Source of the DNA: Hymenobacter sp. BRD128
GTDB taxonomy: Bacteria > Bacteroidota > Bacteroidia > Cytophagales > Hymenobacteraceae
Assembly: GCF_013256625.1 (NCBI RefSeq)
Contig: NZ_CP053908.1
Span: 124,001-188,000, forward strand
Direction: 5' to 3'
DNA length: 64,000 nt
How positions within the stretch are numbered: position 1 is the stretch's first letter; each line of letters opens with the position of its first letter. A program made the translations under genes and the position numbers. This document shows, piece after piece, positions 53,874 through 62,265 of the stretch. The notes beneath the pieces are model-generated. The model did no database searches and was not told the origin of the DNA. It saw only the letters and a list, made by a program, of their open reading frames with translations.

Positions 53874-55238
53874 ATGTTTCAGGAAACTGCCACCGCCGAA
53901 GTTCTCGACCGCGTCGGGCTCAAATCCACCGCCGGCCCGAGCTGCGACGCCTCGCGCCGCCACTTTATCAATAATGCCGGGCGTGGCCTGCTGGCCGCCG
54001 GGCTAGCCAGCGCCCTGCCGCTAGCCGCCGCCGAAGCAGCCGACCTCAGTGGCTTCGGCACGCCCGCGCCGCCCACCGGCCCGCTCGACATCAAGCTGCC
54101 GCCGCTGGAGGCGCCCACCGACCCCAAGGCCGGCCCGTTTCCCAACCCCGACGCGCCCGACCAGCGCGTGGGCTTTGCCATTGTCGGCCTGGGCCACCTC
54201 ACGCTGGCCGAGATTCTGCCCGCCTTCGGCCAGTGCAAGCACGCCAAGCCGGTGGCCCTGGTGAGCGGCGACGCCGACAAGATGGCCAAAGCCGCCCGGC
54301 AGTATGGCATCAAGCCCGGCAGCTGCTACTCGTATGCGAATTACGATAAGCTCAAGGAGAACCCCGAAGTAGAGGTGATTTACATTGTGTTGCCTAATTC
54401 GATGCACCACGAGTACGTGCTACGCGGCGCCAAGGCCGGCAAGCACATTCTCTGCGAGAAACCGATGGCTAACTCGGTGAAGGAGTGCGAGGAGATGATA
54501 GCCGCCTGCAACAAGGCCGGCAAGAAGCTGATGATTGCCTACCGCATTCAGTACGAGCCGCTCAATCGCGCCGCTATGAAAATGGTGCGCGACAAAACCT
54601 ACGGCCAGACCAAGCTCATCCAGATGATGAACTGCCAAAACCAGGCCCACGACCAGCAGTGGCGCCACAAAAGAGCCCTGGCCGGCGGCGGCTCGCTGCC
54701 CGATGTGGGCCTGTACTGCCTCAACACTACGCGCTTCCTGCTAGGGGAGGAGCCCACCGAGGTAAGCGCTCAGATTTATACTACGCCCGGCGACGACCGC
54801 TTTAAGGAAGTCGAAGAGAACGTGAGCTTTACGCTGCGCTTCCCGAGCGGCGTACTCGCGCAGTGCATGACGGGCTATGGCTCGTTCAACAACAAAAGCT
54901 ACGCCGTGCACGCCGAAACCGGCACCATCAAAATGGACCCGGCTTTTCCCTACAAAGGCCTCAGGCAGGAACTGGTGCACGCCCCCAATGGCAAGCAGGT
55001 AATTGAGCAGCCCAGCAACCCCGACAAGCAGCAGTTTGCCCTCGAAATGGACCACATGGCCGAGTGCGTGCGCCAGAACAAAACACCCTACACGCCCGGC
55101 GAAGAGGGCCTGCAAGACCAGCGCATTATGGAGGCTATCTATCAGTCGGCCAAAGAGAACAAGCCGGTGAAGCTAGCCGGCAGCGGCGGCAAGCCGGACG
55201 CCTTCCGCGGCACGCCGCCCACGGAGGAAGCGGCCTAG
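53874..55238 (+). CDS. secreted Gfo/Idh/MocA-family oxidoreductase (glucose-fructose oxidoreductase-like)
   Basis: A 454-residue protein. After 25 residues comes a Tat motif (SRRHFINNAGRGLLAAGLA), then a Pro-rich linker, the Rossmann domain (FAIVGLGHLTLAEIL near residue 100), VLPNSMHHEY, the EKPMAN motif near residue 197, and the sheet domain with GGSLPDVGLYCLN. It matches periplasmic glucose-fructose oxidoreductase-like enzymes, which keep NADP(H) bound while they oxidise one sugar and reduce another. The long N-terminus before the Tat motif is unusual; a later in-frame Met was not obvious. A long inverted repeat follows the stop. Confidence 0.88.
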   Translation: MFQETATAEVLDRVGLKSTAGPSCDASRRHFINNAGRGLLAAGLASALPLAAAEAADLSGFGTPAPPTGPLDIKLPPLEAPTDPKAGPFPNPDAPDQRVGFAIVGLGHLTLAEILPAFGQCKHAKPVALVSGDADKMAKAARQYGIKPGSCYSYANYDKLKENPEVEVIYIVLPNSMHHEYVLRGAKAGKHILCEKPMANSVKECEEMIAACNKAGKKLMIAYRIQYEPLNRAAMKMVRDKTYGQTKLIQMMNCQNQAHDQQWRHKRALAGGGSLPDVGLYCLNTTRFLLGEEPTEVSAQIYTTPGDDRFKEVEENVSFTLRFPSGVLAQCMTGYGSFNNKSYAVHAETGTIKMDPAFPYKGLRQELVHAPNGKQVIEQPSNPDKQQFALEMDHMAECVRQNKTPYTPGEEGLQDQRIMEAIYQSAKENKPVKLAGSGGKPDAFRGTPPTEEAA

Positions 55239-55257
55239 CGGGTATCATTTAGTGCAT

Positions 55258-55364
55258 AAAAAACGTCATGCGGAGCTTGCCGAAGCATCTTGCCCGCATC
55301 GTTGGGATTTACTACCCTAGCGGCGCGAACAAGATGCTTCGGCAAGCTCCGCATGACGTTTTTT
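55258..55364. repeat. perfect 35-bp inverted repeat of the GTCATGC family
   Basis: Arms 55258-55292 and 55330-55364 are exact reverse complements (outer words AAAAAACGTCATGC and GCATGACGTTTTTT) around a 37-base loop. With the A run outside left and the T run outside right it can act as a terminator in both directions. It lies 20 bases after the oxidoreductase and 53 bases before the GH2-like gene. Confidence 0.92.
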
Positions 55365-55416
55365 TTTGAGCGGGTAGAGAGCCGTTACTTTTACCAAAAT
55401 CTACTCTTTCCCACCC

Positions 55417-56709
55417 ATGAAAAACCGCTTCTCCCGCGCCCTGCCGCCGCTAGCCCTGGCCGCGCTTACCAGTACCCTAGCCCTGGCTAGCCCGCCGGCC
55501 GGCCCCGTAAAAGTGACGGTACACCAAGCTAATGGGCGCTACGAGCTGTTGCGCGGCGGCCAGCCCTACTTCGTGAAAGGTGCGGGCGGCAGCCAGTACC
55601 CCGAGCGCATTGCGGCCTACGGCGGCAACTCCATCCGCACCTGGGGTACCGGCGATGCGCCCAAAGTGCTGGCCGAAGCCAATAAAAACCACCTCACCGT
55701 GATGCTGGGCCTCGACGTGGCCCGCGAGCGCCACGGCTTCGACTACAACAACGCGGCGGCCGTGGCCGCGCAGCTGCAAAAAATTAAGGGCGAGGTGCTT
55801 AAATACAAGGACGACCCGGCCGTGCTGGTCTGGGGCATCGGCAATGAGCTGAACCTCGACTACACCAACCCCAGGGTGTGGGACGCCGTGAATGACATCG
55901 CCCGGATGATTCACGAAGTCGACCCCAACCACCCAACCTCGACGGTACTGGCGGGGGCCAATAAAAAGGAAATCGAGTACGTGAAAACGCGCTGCCCGGC
56001 CGTAGATATTCTGAGTATCAATACTTACGCGGGGCTGACCACCCTGCCTAAGCAGGTAGCCGACGCCGGCTGGACCGGCCCCTACCTCGTAACCGAGTGG
56101 GGCCCCACCGGCCATTGGGAAGGCCCCCAAACCCCCTGGAAAGCCTCGGTCGAGGAAACCAGCAGCCAGAAAGCTGCCGTGTACCAAAGTCGCTACGAGG
56201 CTTCGGTGCTGAAGGACCGGGCACACTGCCTGGGCTCTTACGTGTTTTTGTGGGGCCAGAAGCAGGAGCGCACGCCCACCTGGTACGGCCTCTTCACCGA
56301 AGACGGTCAGGAAACTGAGGTGATGGACGTATTACAATACGAGTGGAGCGGCCACTGGCCCACGAATCGGGCGCCGCATATCGCTAGCTTTCAACTCAAT
56401 GGCAAAGCCGCTACCGATGGCATCTACCTCAAGCCCGGCCAGGCCGTGCCGGTAGCGGCAGCCGTAACGGACCCCGAAAAAGACGTCCTCACCTATCAGT
56501 GGGAGCTGCTGCCCGAAAGCACCGACCTTAAGCAGGGCGGCGACCGCGAAAGCCGTCCCGCCCCCGTGGCGGGTGCCCTGCCGGCCGGTGCCGAAGGGCA
56601 AACTACCCTCACGGCGCCCGCCCAGCCCGGTGCCTACCGCCTGTTTGTGTACGCGCACGACGGGCACGGCAACGTGGCCACCGGCAATATTCCGTTTATG
56701 GTGCAGTAG
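55417..56709 (+). CDS. secreted glycosidase-like protein with GH2/GH5-type TIM barrel
   Basis: A 430-residue protein with a signal peptide (about residues 1-25). The barrel (about 45-310) has the likely acid/base Glu in WGIGNELNLD near residue 147 and a likely nucleophile in VTEWGPTGHW near residue 228, the arrangement of clan GH-A. It resembles the GH2 C-terminal catalytic domain without the jelly-roll and sandwich domains. The last 110 residues form an Ig-like domain (PVAAAVTDPEKDVLTYQWELLP, split over the fold) that may bind glycan. The exact family cannot be fixed by eye. It stands alone between a repeat and the aromatic operon. Confidence 0.82.
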   Translation: MKNRFSRALPPLALAALTSTLALASPPAGPVKVTVHQANGRYELLRGGQPYFVKGAGGSQYPERIAAYGGNSIRTWGTGDAPKVLAEANKNHLTVMLGLDVARERHGFDYNNAAAVAAQLQKIKGEVLKYKDDPAVLVWGIGNELNLDYTNPRVWDAVNDIARMIHEVDPNHPTSTVLAGANKKEIEYVKTRCPAVDILSINTYAGLTTLPKQVADAGWTGPYLVTEWGPTGHWEGPQTPWKASVEETSSQKAAVYQSRYEASVLKDRAHCLGSYVFLWGQKQERTPTWYGLFTEDGQETEVMDVLQYEWSGHWPTNRAPHIASFQLNGKAATDGIYLKPGQAVPVAAAVTDPEKDVLTYQWELLPESTDLKQGGDRESRPAPVAGALPAGAEGQTTLTAPAQPGAYRLFVYAHDGHGNVATGNIPFMVQ

Positions 56710-56728
56710 GGTGGGCACGCCCCCAGCG

Positions 56729-56759
56729 CTTGCAAAATCAAAAATCTTCCCTACCTTGC
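56729..56759 (+). promoter_or_regulatory. probable promoter of the aromatic amino acid operon
   Basis: CTTG at 56729-56732 is separated by 19 bases from TACCTTGC at 56752-56759. The Bacteroidota consensus is TTTG, 19-21 bases, TAnnTTTG, so both parts match with mismatches. Transcription would then begin near 56765, just before the leader peptide. Confidence 0.45.
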
Positions 56760-56779
56760 CGCCGCAAACAGCACACCCC

Positions 56780-56833
56780 ATGTTCAGCAATCGCTACTTT
56801 TTTGGCTTCTATTATTTTACGCCGCCCGCGTAG
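56780..56833 (+). CDS. Phe/Tyr-rich leader peptide of the aromatic operon
   Basis: ATG at 56780 opens a 17-codon peptide, MFSNRYFFGFYYFTPPA, that ends in TAG at 56831-56833. It holds five Phe and three Tyr, eight aromatic residues of 17, right in front of genes for making Phe and Tyr. Such a peptide acts as a sensor: a ribosome that waits for charged Phe or Tyr tRNA stalls on these codons and alters the RNA fold downstream. Its stop codon abuts the first strand of an antiterminator helix. There is no clear Shine-Dalgarno sequence, which is normal in this phylum. Confidence 0.85.
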   Translation: MFSNRYFFGFYYFTPPA

Positions 56834-56884
56834 AACGAGTCGCCATGTAGCTAAGTCCCAGAAAATTAGCAGCGCCACTCGTTC
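56833..56884 (+). promoter_or_regulatory. antiterminator helix of the aromatic attenuator
   Basis: GAACGAGT (56833-56840), just at the leader stop codon, is the exact complement of ACTCGTTC (56877-56884) in the left arm and loop of the terminator. The two helices cannot form together. A ribosome that reaches the stop codon would cover 56833-56840 and let the terminator form; one that stalls on the earlier Phe or Tyr codons leaves it free to pair. A weak third helix (GCTAC 56793-56797 with GTAGC 56847-56851) may act as a pause stem. Confidence 0.7.
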
Positions 56885-56903
56885 GTCGGGTGGCGCTTTT
56901 TTT
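56871..56903 (+). terminator. rho-independent terminator of the aromatic attenuator
   Basis: An 11-bp stem (56871-56881 with 56887-56897; left arm AGCGCCACTCG, one G-U pair) closes a 5-base loop and runs directly into seven T. It stands between the leader peptide and pheA, where it can only serve to stop transcription before the structural genes. Confidence 0.9.
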
Positions 56904-56964
56904 ATGTTTTTTTGCTGGGTGCCCCTAGGCAAGCGCGGGCACCCAGCACAAACCACTACACGCC

Positions 56965-57855
56965 ATGAAAGTCGCCATCCAAGGTTTCCAAGGTAGTTTT
57001 CACGAAGTAGCTGCCCGCCAGTATTTTGGCGCTAGCCCCGCGCTGGGTTTCTGCGCTACCTTCGGCGAGGTGGTGGCCCAGGTAACCGGCGGCCGCGCCG
57101 ATGCCGCCCTCATGGCTATGGAAAACTCGCTGGCCGGCAGTATTTTACCTAATTATTTGCTGCTGGAGCGCCACGCCCTCACCATCACCGGCGAGATTTA
57201 CCTGCCCATTCATCAGCACCTGTTGGTGCTGCCCGGCACCACGCTGGCCGATATCCGGGCCGTGCACTCGCACCCAATGGCCCTGCGCCAGTGCGGCGAT
57301 TACCTAAGCCAATACCCTAGCTGGCAATTAGTTGAAACCGAAGATACCGGCCTCAGCGCCCAGCAGCTGGCCGAGCGCCAAACCCCCAGCGTGGCCGTAA
57401 TAGCCGGCGCCCAGGCTGCCGAGGCGTTCGGCCTGCAAATAGTAGCCCCCGCCATCAACGACGACCCTAGCAACTACACCCGGTTTCTGATACTGGAACG
57501 GGCGGCCGAGGCCCAGCCGGTGGCTAGCCCCGATAAGGCATCGCTGTATTTCTACACTTCGCACGCGCCGGGCATGCTGGCACGGGTGCTCACGCTGGTA
57601 GCCAGCCACGGGCTGAATCTGAGTAAGTTACAATCGTGCCCCCGGCCCAGCCAGCCCTGGCACTACGGCTTCCACGCCGATGTGGAGTTTGCCGCGCCCG
57701 CCCAGCTAGCTGCCCTGCTGGCCGAGCTGCCCGCCGTGACTGAAGAGCTGCGGGTGCTGGGTGCATACCAGCGCGGCAGTATGGAGTTTGGGCAGGAAGC
57801 GACTGCCCAAACAGGCCTAAAAGAACGTCGTGCTCAGCATGACGACCGTATTTGA
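56965..57855 (+). CDS. pheA: prephenate dehydratase PheA (with ACT domain)
   Basis: A 296-residue single-function dehydratase that turns prephenate into phenylpyruvate. The catalytic domain (about residues 1-180) has IQGFQGSFHEVAA, MAMENSLAGSI and the active-site NYTRFLIL near residue 172. The ACT domain (about 195-275) has GMLARVLTLVASHGLNLSKLQS cut by a turn; the ESRP motif of proteobacterial enzymes reads QSCP here. The native protein seems to end near residue 272 (VLGAYQRG); the last residues (LKERRAQHDDRI) come from a dispersed repeat. It is the first structural gene behind the attenuator. Confidence 0.94.
   Translation: MKVAIQGFQGSFHEVAARQYFGASPALGFCATFGEVVAQVTGGRADAALMAMENSLAGSILPNYLLLERHALTITGEIYLPIHQHLLVLPGTTLADIRAVHSHPMALRQCGDYLSQYPSWQLVETEDTGLSAQQLAERQTPSVAVIAGAQAAEAFGLQIVAPAINDDPSNYTRFLILERAAEAQPVASPDKASLYFYTSHAPGMLARVLTLVASHGLNLSKLQSCPRPSQPWHYGFHADVEFAAPAQLAALLAELPAVTEELRVLGAYQRGSMEFGQEATAQTGLKERRAQHDDRI
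57821..57846. repeat. partial GTCATGCTGA-family element inside the end of pheA
   Basis: The sequence AAGAACGTCGTGCTCAGCATGACGAC carries AGCATGAC, the exact arm of the long elements, next to a degenerate inverted copy (GTCGTGCT). It encodes the last ten or so residues of pheA and ends before the aminotransferase start. Confidence 0.65.
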
Positions 57856-57866
57856 AAGTTATTCCG

Positions 57867-59033
57867 ATGCAAGTTTCTACCGCCAGCCGCCTGGCTCACA
57901 CCGGCGAATACTACTTCTCGCGCAAGCTGCGCGAGCTGGCCGCCCTCAACGCGGCCGGGGCCAATATCATCAGCCTGGGCATCGGCAGCCCCGATTTGCC
58001 GCCGCACCCGAGCGTGGTGGCGGCCCTGGCGGCCACCGCCAGCCAGCCTACTGCCCACGGCTACCAAAGCTACCAGGGCACACCGGCGCTGCGCCAGGCG
58101 ATGGCCAGCTTCTACCAAACGCACTACGGCGTGGCCCTTGACCCCGCCACTGAGGTGCTGCCCCTGGCCGGCTCCAAAGAAGGCCTGATGCACATCGGGA
58201 TGACGTTTCTGGAAACTGGCGACGCGGTGCTCATCCCCAACCCCGGCTACCCGACGTACCGGGCCGTGGCCGAAATCTGCGGCGCCGCGGTGCGCGAGTA
58301 CGACCTGACGGCCGAAACCGGCTGGCTGCCAGACCTCGATGCCCTGGCCCAGCGCGACTTGAGCCGCGTGAAGCTGATGCTCGTCAACTACCCGCACATG
58401 CCCACCGGCACGCCGGCTAGCCCGGCGTTCCTGCAAAAGCTGGTTGAGTTTGCAGCGGCTCATAACATCATGCTGGTGCATGACAACCCGTATGGCTTCG
58501 TGCTGAATGAGACGCCGCCCACGAGCTTGCTCAGCATTCCGGGCGCTAAGGCAGTGGCATTGGAGCTTAACTCGCTCAGCAAGAGCCACAACCTGGCGGG
58601 CTGGCGCGTGGGTATGCTGGTGGGCCGCGCCGACTGGCTGACGGAGGTGCTGCGCTTTAAGAGCAATATGGACTCGGGAATGTTCCTGGGCATTCAGCAG
58701 GCCGCCGTGGCGGCGCTGGCCCTCGGCGGCGACTGGTTTGCCGAGCTAAACGCCACCTACCGCGTCCGCCGCGCGCTGGTGCGTGAGCTGCTGGCTAGCC
58801 TCGGCTGCGCGGCCGCGCCGGGTCAGACGGGGCTGTTCATCTGGGCCAAAGTGCCGCCGCAATACGCCGATGGCTATGCCCTCAGCGATGCCGTGCTGGC
58901 CGAAGCCCGCGTGTTTCTGACGCCGGGCGGCATTTTCGGCAGCAACGGCAACGGCTACATCCGCGCCAGCCTGTGCCAGCCCGAGAGCGTGCTGCGCGAA
59001 GCGTTGGAGCGCGTCAAACTTGTAGCGGCCTAA
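57867..59033 (+). CDS. class I/II aminotransferase, probably aromatic
   Basis: A 388-residue PLP enzyme. The fold landmarks are LGIGSPDLPPHP near residue 36, NPGYPTY near 130, HDNPYGF near 212 and the cofactor lysine K239 in SLSKSHNLAGWRVG. Placed between pheA and tyrA it most likely moves the amino group onto phenylpyruvate and 4-hydroxyphenylpyruvate, or onto prephenate. Sequence alone also allows an aspartate or LL-diaminopimelate aminotransferase, as these share the fold. The ATG at 57867 gives the normal length; a TTG at 57852, overlapping the pheA stop, is possible. Confidence 0.88.
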   Translation: MQVSTASRLAHTGEYYFSRKLRELAALNAAGANIISLGIGSPDLPPHPSVVAALAATASQPTAHGYQSYQGTPALRQAMASFYQTHYGVALDPATEVLPLAGSKEGLMHIGMTFLETGDAVLIPNPGYPTYRAVAEICGAAVREYDLTAETGWLPDLDALAQRDLSRVKLMLVNYPHMPTGTPASPAFLQKLVEFAAAHNIMLVHDNPYGFVLNETPPTSLLSIPGAKAVALELNSLSKSHNLAGWRVGMLVGRADWLTEVLRFKSNMDSGMFLGIQQAAVAALALGGDWFAELNATYRVRRALVRELLASLGCAAAPGQTGLFIWAKVPPQYADGYALSDAVLAEARVFLTPGGIFGSNGNGYIRASLCQPESVLREALERVKLVAA

Positions 59034-59036
59034 GCC

Positions 59037-59885
59037 ATGACTATCAGTATCATTGGCTTAGGCTTGATTGGAGGCTCGCTAGCCCTGAGCCTGCGGCAGC
59101 ACGGGCTGGCTGGCCACCTCATTGGCGTGGAGGCCAACCCGGCCTACGCCCGCCGGGCGCTGGAGCTGGGCCTGGTCGATGAAATCGCCGCCGCCCTGCC
59201 CCGTGCCGTGGCGCCGGCTAGCCTCATCATCGTGGCCGTGCCCATGGATGCCATGCTGGCGGTGCTGCCCCAGGTGCTCGACTTAGTAGCCGACGGCCAG
59301 GTGGTTATCGACGTGGGCTCGACCAAAAACAACCTGCTGGCGGCCGTGGCCGCGCACCCGCGTCGGCGCCAGTTTGTGGCCGTGCACCCCATGGCCGGCA
59401 CCGAATACTCGGGCCCCGATGCGGCCGTGCGCGGCTTGTTCGAGGGTAAAACGCTGGTGGTCTGCGATGCCGAGGCTAGCGACCCCGCCGCCGTAGCCAC
59501 GGTCGAAGCGCTGTTTCGGGCGCTGCCCATGCGGGTGCTGCACCTCGGCGCGGCCGACCACGACCTGCACACGGCCTACGTGTCGCACATCTCGCACCTT
59601 ACCTCGTTTGCGCTGGCCCTCACGGTGTTGGAGAAGGAGCAGCGCGGCGAGCAGCGCATTTTCGACCTGGCTGGCGGTGGCTTCGCCTCCACCGTGCGGC
59701 TGGCCAAGAGCGCCCCGGCCACCTGGGTGCCCATCTTCCGCCAAAACCGCGAAAACGTGCTCGATGTGCTCGACGAGCACCTGGTGCAGCTCAACAAGCT
59801 GCGCGATTTGCTGGCCACCGAGAACTACGCCGGGCTAGCCGAGCAGCTGACGCACGCCAACGAAATCCGCAAGATTATTCCCTAG
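59037..59885 (+). CDS. tyrA: prephenate dehydrogenase TyrA
   Basis: A 282-residue NAD(P)-dependent enzyme that converts prephenate to 4-hydroxyphenylpyruvate. The cofactor loop IIGLGLIGGSLALSL is at residue 5, VDVGSTKNNL near residue 96, and HPMAGTEYSGP near residue 118 holds the catalytic His. DHDLHTAYVSHISHL near 180 is the helical-domain marker. There is no ACT or chorismate mutase domain. It begins three bases after the aminotransferase stop and is followed by a long inverted repeat. Confidence 0.95.
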   Translation: MTISIIGLGLIGGSLALSLRQHGLAGHLIGVEANPAYARRALELGLVDEIAAALPRAVAPASLIIVAVPMDAMLAVLPQVLDLVADGQVVIDVGSTKNNLLAAVAAHPRRRQFVAVHPMAGTEYSGPDAAVRGLFEGKTLVVCDAEASDPAAVATVEALFRALPMRVLHLGAADHDLHTAYVSHISHLTSFALALTVLEKEQRGEQRIFDLAGGGFASTVRLAKSAPATWVPIFRQNRENVLDVLDEHLVQLNKLRDLLATENYAGLAEQLTHANEIRKIIP

Positions 59886-59902
59886 CAACGCCTAAAACAA
59901 AC

Positions 59903-59990
59903 GTCATGCTGAACGCCGTGAAGCATCTTAGTAGCTTCTGCCGCCCAGTTCAACGAGGTGAGCAAGATGCTTCACGGCGTTCAGCATGAC
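59903..59990. repeat. perfect 27-bp inverted repeat of the GTCATGCTGA family
   Basis: Arms 59903-59929 and 59964-59990 (outer word GTCATGCTGAACG) are exact reverse complements around a 34-base loop. It lies inside the aromatic operon between tyrA and the DAHP synthase gene, both read rightwards. It may set the ratio of downstream to upstream message, or the last gene may have its own promoter. Confidence 0.92.
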
Positions 59991-60024
59991 ATTCTCTTCT
60001 CAGTTATTAACCAATACCTTCCCC

Positions 60025-61095
60025 ATGTTCAACGACCTTTTTAACCGCAAGCCCGAGGATAAGCCCTTCCTTATCTCCGGCCCGTGCTCGGCCGAAACCG
60101 AGGCGCAAGTACTCGAAACCTGCCAGCGTTTGGCCGCCACCGGCAAGGTGCAGGCCCTGCGCGCCGGCATCTGGAAGCCCCGCACCAAGCCCGGTGGCTT
60201 TGAGGGCGTGGGCGCCAAAGGCCTGCCCTGGCTCAAGAAGGCTAGCGAGCTTACCGGCCTGCCCGTGGCCGTGGAAGTAGCCACCGCCAAGCACGTGGAG
60301 GACTGCCTGGCCTTCGGCGTGGACCTGGTGTGGGTGGGCGCGCGCACTACCGGCAACCCGTTTTCGGTGCAGGAAATCGCCAATGCCCTGCGCGGCGTGG
60401 ATATTCCGGTGCTCGTCAAAAACCCCATTCACCCCGAGCTGGAGCTGTGGGTGGGCGCCATCGAGCGCTTGCAGAAGGCTGGCTTAAAGCAAGTGGGTAT
60501 GATTCACCGGGGCTTTTCGAGCTACGGCAACACCGACTACCGCAACGCCCCGATGTGGCACTTGCCCATCGAGATGAAGCGCCGGATGCCCGAGATGCCC
60601 ATCCTCAACGACCCCAGCCACATCTGCGGCCGCCGCGATACGCTGTTTGCCGTGGCCCAGCAGGCGCTCGACCTCGACTTCGACGGGACGATGATTGAGA
60701 GCCACATCGACCCCGACAATGCCTGGAGCGATGCCAAGCAGCAAATCACGCCCGAGGTGCTCAAGCAGCTCATCACCGACCTGGTGTGGCGCCACGAAAC
60801 CACTGATAAAGAAGAATTTGTGAATGCCCTGGCCGGCCTGCGCGAGCAAATCAACAACCTCGACGCCGAGGTGATGCAGCTGCTGGGCCGCCGCATGGCC
60901 GTGGCCGAAAAAATCGGCCAGTACAAGAAGGAAAACGACATCACCATCCTGCAAACCGCCCGCCTCAACGAAATTCTGGAGCGCAGTAAGCGCCAGGGCG
61001 CCCAGGTGGGCCTGACGGAGGAATTTGTGGAGCGCTACATGGAGGCCGTGCACCTGGAATCGGTACTACGCCAGGAGCGGGTGATGCAGGGCTAG
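60025..61095 (+). CDS. bifunctional 3-deoxy-7-phosphoheptulonate synthase / chorismate mutase
   Basis: A 356-residue two-domain enzyme covering the first step of the shikimate pathway and the branch to prephenate. Residues 1-265 are a DAHP synthase of the KDO8P-synthase-like type: FLISGPCSAETEAQ, GIWKPRTKPGGFEG, VWVGARTTGNPF, LNDPSHICGRR. Residues 275-356 are an AroQ-type chorismate mutase: LREQINNLDAEVMQLLGRRM, IGQYKKEN and VERYMEAVHLES. Chorismate mutase is not otherwise seen in the operon, so this gene supplies it. The start at 60025 gives the usual MFNDLFNR opening; an ATG at 59986 would lie in the repeat. Confidence 0.94.
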   Translation: MFNDLFNRKPEDKPFLISGPCSAETEAQVLETCQRLAATGKVQALRAGIWKPRTKPGGFEGVGAKGLPWLKKASELTGLPVAVEVATAKHVEDCLAFGVDLVWVGARTTGNPFSVQEIANALRGVDIPVLVKNPIHPELELWVGAIERLQKAGLKQVGMIHRGFSSYGNTDYRNAPMWHLPIEMKRRMPEMPILNDPSHICGRRDTLFAVAQQALDLDFDGTMIESHIDPDNAWSDAKQQITPEVLKQLITDLVWRHETTDKEEFVNALAGLREQINNLDAEVMQLLGRRMAVAEKIGQYKKENDITILQTARLNEILERSKRQGAQVGLTEEFVERYMEAVHLESVLRQERVMQG

Positions 61096-61118
61096 CAGCA
61101 GGTTAAGCGCCAATTAGA

Positions 61119-61162
61119 AGGGGCAGTTAGGTAAAAAAAATTCTTTTTGCCTAACTGCCCCT
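61119..61162 (+). terminator. long hairpin terminator after the aromatic operon
   Basis: A 13-bp stem (61119-61131 with 61150-61162, arm AGGGGCAGTTAGG) extends inwards through a G-U and five A-T pairs, leaving a loop of six bases. It starts 23 bases after the last stop codon. T-rich bases follow on the right (CTTATTTA). Confidence 0.8.
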
Positions 61163-61214
61163 CTTATTTACCAGATTCATGCAGCTAATGTGTGCGGAAG
61201 CGTACTTTTCAGCA

Positions 61215-62249
61215 ATGAAAAAAAATACCCGCTTCCTTTTTCTCGCCGCGCTGCTTACCAGCCTCGGCGCCCAGGCCCAGCGCCTGCCCAAAGCTCAGCA
61301 CGAGCTGCTAATTACGCCCGCCACCGCCGCTTGGGGCTACTACGATGCGGCGGCCCAACCCGTGCTGCGCATCAAGTCGGGCGAGACGGTGCAGGTGCAT
61401 ACCCTGCTGACATCCAGCCCCACGCGCCTCGAAGGCGCGGGCGTAGCGCCGGCCCAGGTCGAGCAGAGCCTGCGCGATATCTATGACAAAGTGACGAACA
61501 AGGGCCCGGGTGGGCACATCCTCACGGGGCCGATTTTTGTGGAAGGTGCCGAGCCGGGCGACGTGCTGGAGGTGCGCATCAAGGGCATCGAGCTGGCTAT
61601 TCCCTACGCCTACAACGGCTTCGGGCCGAAGAGCGGGTTTATTCCGGAAGACTTTGGCTACGCCAAAATGAAGATTATTCCGCTGGATAAGAAGCGGATG
61701 GTGGCCAACTTCGCGCCGGGCATTGAAATTCCGCTGCACCCGTTTTTTGGCAGCATGGGCGTGGCACCGCCCCCGGCCATGGGCCGCGTAAACAGCGCGC
61801 CGCCCGGTATTTTCGGCGGCAATTTGGATAATAAAGACCTAGTGGTGGGCACCACACTCTACCTGCCGGTGCACGCGCCGGGCGCGCTCTTTTTCGTGGG
61901 CGACGGCCACGCCGGCCAGGGCAACGGCGAGGTGGATATCACCGCCCTCGAAACCTCGCTGATTGGTAACCTGGAGTTTATTGTGCACAAAGACATGCAC
62001 CTGACGGTGCCCCGCGCCGAAACGCCAACCCACTACATCAGCATGGGCCTCGACGAAGACCTGACCCTAGCCAGCAAGCAGGCCGTGCGCGAAATGATTG
62101 ATTTCCTGATGAAAACCAAAGGGATGACCAAAGACGACGCCTACATGCTGTGCAGCGTGGCCGGCGACCTCAACGTGACGCAGGTGGTCGATGGCACGCG
62201 CGGCGCGCACATGCTGCTGCCAAAAAGCATTTTTGACAAGAAAAAATAA
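61215..62249 (+). CDS. secreted acetamidase/formamidase family protein
   Basis: A 344-residue protein with a signal peptide (about residues 1-20, ending AQAQ). The FmdA/AmdA marks are GHILTGPIFVEGAEPGD near residue 98, HPFFGSMGVAPP near residue 175, GGNLDNKDLVVGTTLYLPV near 198 and GDGHAGQGNGEV near 225. The family releases ammonia from formamide or acetamide. The exported form is odd for a nitrogen-scavenging enzyme and suggests an amide of cell wall or extracellular origin. The start at 61215 provides the signal; the frame is open to 61179 without one. Confidence 0.88.
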   Translation: MKKNTRFLFLAALLTSLGAQAQRLPKAQHELLITPATAAWGYYDAAAQPVLRIKSGETVQVHTLLTSSPTRLEGAGVAPAQVEQSLRDIYDKVTNKGPGGHILTGPIFVEGAEPGDVLEVRIKGIELAIPYAYNGFGPKSGFIPEDFGYAKMKIIPLDKKRMVANFAPGIEIPLHPFFGSMGVAPPPAMGRVNSAPPGIFGGNLDNKDLVVGTTLYLPVHAPGALFFVGDGHAGQGNGEVDITALETSLIGNLEFIVHKDMHLTVPRAETPTHYISMGLDEDLTLASKQAVREMIDFLMKTKGMTKDDAYMLCSVAGDLNVTQVVDGTRGAHMLLPKSIFDKKK

Positions 62250-62265
62250 CGTTTAATTCCTTACA

